NCBI GenBank assembly: GCA_964392105.1
Contig: CAYMPA010000124.1
Span: 1-8,573, forward strand
Length of the DNA: 8,573 nucleotides
Reading direction: 5' to 3'
Source: UBA7359 sp964392105
GTDB lineage: Bacteria > Pseudomonadota > Gammaproteobacteria > Eutrophobiales > Eutrophobiaceae
In this document: positions 6,780 to 8,573 of the stretch, in pieces
How the letters are laid out: each line of letters opens with the position of its first letter
How positions within the stretch are numbered: the stretch's first letter is position 1
The notes under the pieces: generated by a model
Told to the model about the DNA's origin: nothing
Databases searched by the model: none
The model's input: the letters and a program-made list of their open reading frames with translations, nothing else
Position numbers and translations under genes: made by a program

Positions 6780-8000
6780 ATGGAAACAAATGTGATCAAA
6801 AATGAAAGGCAATATAGAGAATATCTTAATATGATAGATGAGCTTATTTCTATTGATCCTGATCCAGATACACCAGAAGGTAAAAGTCTTGAATTGCTTT
6901 CGGTATTAATTGAGTCTTATGAATCAAAAAGATTCAATATTTCTATTCCTAACCCAATAGATGCAATTCTTTTTCGCATGGAAGAAGAAGGTTTACGTCA
7001 GAAAGATCTCATCCCCATAATTGGAAGCAAGAGTAAAGTTTCCGAAATTTTATCAGGTAAAAGACCTTTGACACTAAAAATGGTTCGTGCGTTAAATTCT
7101 CAGCTCAAAATACCTGCAGAAGTATTGATTACTGAAGTTGAAGAAAATGATGAAGATGCAAGCATTATTACTGACAGTAATTATGATTGGTCAAGTTACC
7201 CATATAAAATTATGCAAAAAAGAGGGTGGCTATCAAATTATTTAGAAAATAATGATTTTGCAGACGCAATTAAAATATTTTTTTCAGAGGCTGGTGGTAT
7301 GAAAGTTGGAGCCGCTTATTTTAGAAGAACTATGCATTTAGGCGGTGAAGTATCTAATAATCAATATTCACTTAATGCGTGGTTAGCTAGAATCATATTA
7401 AAGTCGAGAGAGATAATAGTTACAGGTAATGATTATACTAAAGCTGACCCTGAAGAATTTATGAAAGAATTGGCAAAATTAAGTTGGCTTGATCAAGGTC
7501 CATTGATCGCTCGTGATTTTTTGTTTAAGTCTGGAATTAAATTAGTTTTTGAGACTCACTTACCTGGTACTCATCTTGATGGAGCAACTACTTGCGACAT
7601 TGATAATTCGCCGATAATAGGTATGACACTAAGATATGATCGATTAGACAATTTTTGGTTTACTTTAATGCATGAAGTTGCTCATCTTTTATATCATGTT
7701 AAAGGAAATCAAGAAGCCTATCTTGATAATTTAGATAACCTTAATCCAGATGATGAAGCCAAGGAAATTGAGGCAAATACATATGCACAAGAAGCTTTTA
7801 TACATAGAAATATTTGGCATAGGAGTGATGCATACAGATTGCAGACAGCTGATTCTGTATTAAATCTTTCAAAAGAATTAAGAATTAGTCCAGCTATCAT
7901 TGCTGGAAGAATTAGGAAAGAAACTGGAAATTATAGAAAATTAACCAAGTTAGTAGGTCATAAAAAAGTAACCAAATTGTTCGCAAACGAATTGGAGTGA
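6780..8000 (+). CDS. HigA-type antitoxin fused to an ImmA/IrrE-type zinc peptidase
   Basis: This protein has 406 residues from the ATG, chosen because GAAGGTGA at 6767-6774 is spaced correctly for it; a GTG at 6771 is the alternative. Residues 5-50 are an acidic helical start seen in HigA-like proteins (TPEGKSLELLSVLIESYE). Residues 57-114 form a Cro/cI helix-turn-helix with LRQKDLIPIIGSKSKVSEIL and GKRPLTLKMVRAL. The C-terminal part carries a gluzincin motif HEVAH at 298-302, a likely third ligand Glu in KEIEANTYA near 331, and the ISPAIIAGRIR tail typical of ImmA/IrrE peptidases. It probably neutralises HigB and represses its own promoter. The peptidase could cleave a partner or its own repressor domain under stress, as IrrE and ImmA do to theirs; that part is inference. 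The gene is AT-rich like higB. Confidence 0.85.
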   Translation: METNVIKNERQYREYLNMIDELISIDPDPDTPEGKSLELLSVLIESYESKRFNISIPNPIDAILFRMEEEGLRQKDLIPIIGSKSKVSEILSGKRPLTLKMVRALNSQLKIPAEVLITEVEENDEDASIITDSNYDWSSYPYKIMQKRGWLSNYLENNDFADAIKIFFSEAGGMKVGAAYFRRTMHLGGEVSNNQYSLNAWLARIILKSREIIVTGNDYTKADPEEFMKELAKLSWLDQGPLIARDFLFKSGIKLVFETHLPGTHLDGATTCDIDNSPIIGMTLRYDRLDNFWFTLMHEVAHLLYHVKGNQEAYLDNLDNLNPDDEAKEIEANTYAQEAFIHRNIWHRSDAYRLQTADSVLNLSKELRISPAIIAGRIRKETGNYRKLTKLVGHKKVTKLFANELE

Positions 8001-8003
8001 AAA

Positions 8004-8096
8004 ATGAATGCTCATAATTACTTAGTGATGTTGAAAGGTAAACAGGGAGAAGCAAAGAGTGATTGGGGTCAGGTCGTGAATCTTGAATTTAATTAA
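8004..8096 (+). pseudogene. 30-codon ORF, probably a truncated third gene of the higBA operon
   Basis: The ATG follows the antitoxin stop by three bases and has GGAG at 7994-7997, overlapping the end of the antitoxin gene, so translational coupling is plausible. The product begins MNAHNYLVMLKGKQGEAKS and stops after 30 codons. The last dozen codons coincide with a sequence at 8062-8090 that I recall as a repeat end near RAYT or IS200-like transposases. This suggests the start of a longer gene whose remainder was lost. It could instead be a genuine small protein. I do not recognise a function. Confidence 0.4.
8062..8090. repeat. Sequence resembling a RAYT/IS200-type repeat end
   Basis: The stretch containing GATTGGGGTCAGGTCGTGAA resembles the GGGGTCAGGTC-TGAAT boundaries I remember beside Y1-type (REP-associated) transposases in gammaproteobacteria. 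No transposase is present. It lies at the junction between AT-rich island DNA and the MFS transporter region. The identification is from memory only. Confidence 0.35.
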
Positions 8097-8120
8097 AGGG
8101 GTTAGTCCTTTTAATTTTAT
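8091..8120 (+). terminator. Possible terminator after the higBA operon
   Basis: AATTAAAGG (8091-8099) pairs with CCTTTTAATT (8107-8116), with one bulged T and a 7-base loop, followed by TTATTTATTT. The stem is AT-rich and overlaps the stop of the 30-codon ORF. The T tract is interrupted, so strength is uncertain. Confidence 0.35.
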
Positions 8121-8170
8121 TTATTTCCTGGTGTTGCCCATCATCACTCTATTTTTGTTATGCTCGAAGC

Positions 8171-8573
8171 TTGGAAAGTTCATCATCAAAATTCCGGTAT
8201 TTGCGATCGAAGTGGCTGATCATTGTCTGCCTGATCATTGCGGGCGAAATGATCTTCAGCCTGCCGTTTCATGTTGCGCGTTATTTTCGTCCAACTGTCC
8301 TTTCCGTTTTCGATCTCACCAATGGTGAGTTGGGCGATATCTTTGCGTTGTATGGTATTACGGCAATGCTGGCGTATTTTCCAGGTGGTGCCATTGCGGA
8401 TTATTATTCGGTACGAAAGTTAATTTCGATTTCGTTGTTTACTACTTCTGTCGGTGGACTTTATCTGGCCACGATCCCCGGTATAACTGGTTTGTATTTT
8501 CTGTTTGCCTACTGGGGTATTACAACGATCTTTTTATTCTGGTGCGCCCTGATCCGGGCGACACGCGAATGGG
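8171..8573 (+). CDS. MFS transporter, N-terminal part, cut by the window edge
   Basis: The frame is open from 8093 to the end of the window, but it has no ATG before the protein-like portion. A TTG at 8171 gives a sensible start: a short basic cytoplasmic lead with four serines, then membrane segment 1 from about residue 16 (LIIVCLIIAGEMIFSLPF). A second segment spans about 56-76 and ends in the MFS loop motif A as GGAIADYYSVRKL (72-84). Two further hydrophobic segments cover about 85-101 and 105-126. The piece resembles a family of sugar- or metabolite-type MFS permeases, but the substrate cannot be told. No clear Shine-Dalgarno precedes the TTG, and upstream DNA is AT-rich, so the original start and promoter may have been lost at the island junction. 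Confidence 0.7.
   Translation, partial: MESSSSKFRYLRSKWLIIVCLIIAGEMIFSLPFHVARYFRPTVLSVFDLTNGELGDIFALYGITAMLAYFPGGAIADYYSVRKLISISLFTTSVGGLYLATIPGITGLYFLFAYWGITTIFLFWCALIRATREW

Noticed and set aside
8062..8085. Second copy of the tRNA-like attachment sequence at the right island border
   Set aside because: Only scattered GGTCA/GGT/ATCT similarity to 6223-6240, which needs several gaps; this is within chance.
8134..8161. Promoter for the MFS gene (TTGCCC and TGTTAT, 16-bp spacing)
   Set aside because: Both boxes match the consensus at only four of six positions, and the predicted start would leave almost no leader.
8083..8328. Plus-strand open frame of 81 codons with a hydrophobic N-terminus
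   Set aside because: Its second half reads the MFS gene in the wrong frame, and the hydrophobic start comes from T-rich DNA.

Overview
The window suggests the chromosome of a gammaproteobacterium with serine-cycle C1 metabolism, such as a methylotroph or methanotroph relative. The taxonomic guess rests on protein style and gene content read by eye; no search was run.

Positions 1-6001 hold four same-strand metabolic genes. They are the 3' part of a succinyl-CoA-synthetase-type beta subunit that looks like malate thiokinase MtkA, its alpha partner MtkB, a D-2-hydroxyacid dehydrogenase of the glyoxylate/hydroxypyruvate reductase class, and a full-length phosphoenolpyruvate carboxylase. In the serine cycle, hydroxypyruvate is reduced to glycerate and becomes PEP. 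PEP carboxylase makes oxaloacetate and hence malate, and MtkAB activates malate to malyl-CoA for cleavage to glyoxylate and acetyl-CoA. Malyl-CoA lyase and the other cycle genes are not in the window.

The spacers between these genes are unusually long for such a cluster and full of inverted repeats. The mtkA-mtkB spacer is a 354-bp hairpin-rich block with imperfect terminal inverted repeats. The mtkB-hpr spacer holds three hairpins with a TCCA apex. The spacers before and after ppc, and part of the mtkA-mtkB spacer, share a module of the form CTCA-stem-loop-stem-CTCCG whose stems differ in sequence but stay paired.

From about 6200 to 8100 the base composition turns clearly AT-rich. This region starts next to a degenerate 3' half of a tRNA-Lys-like sequence. 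It carries a HigB-family toxin and an antitoxin-like protein that joins a HigA-type helix-turn-helix to an ImmA/IrrE-type zinc peptidase, preceded by a palindromic operator over the likely promoter. A 30-codon ORF follows, apparently cut short by a repeat-like sequence. I read this as a small acquired defence or addiction island.

From 8171 the composition returns to that of the metabolic genes with the start of an MFS transporter that runs off the window.
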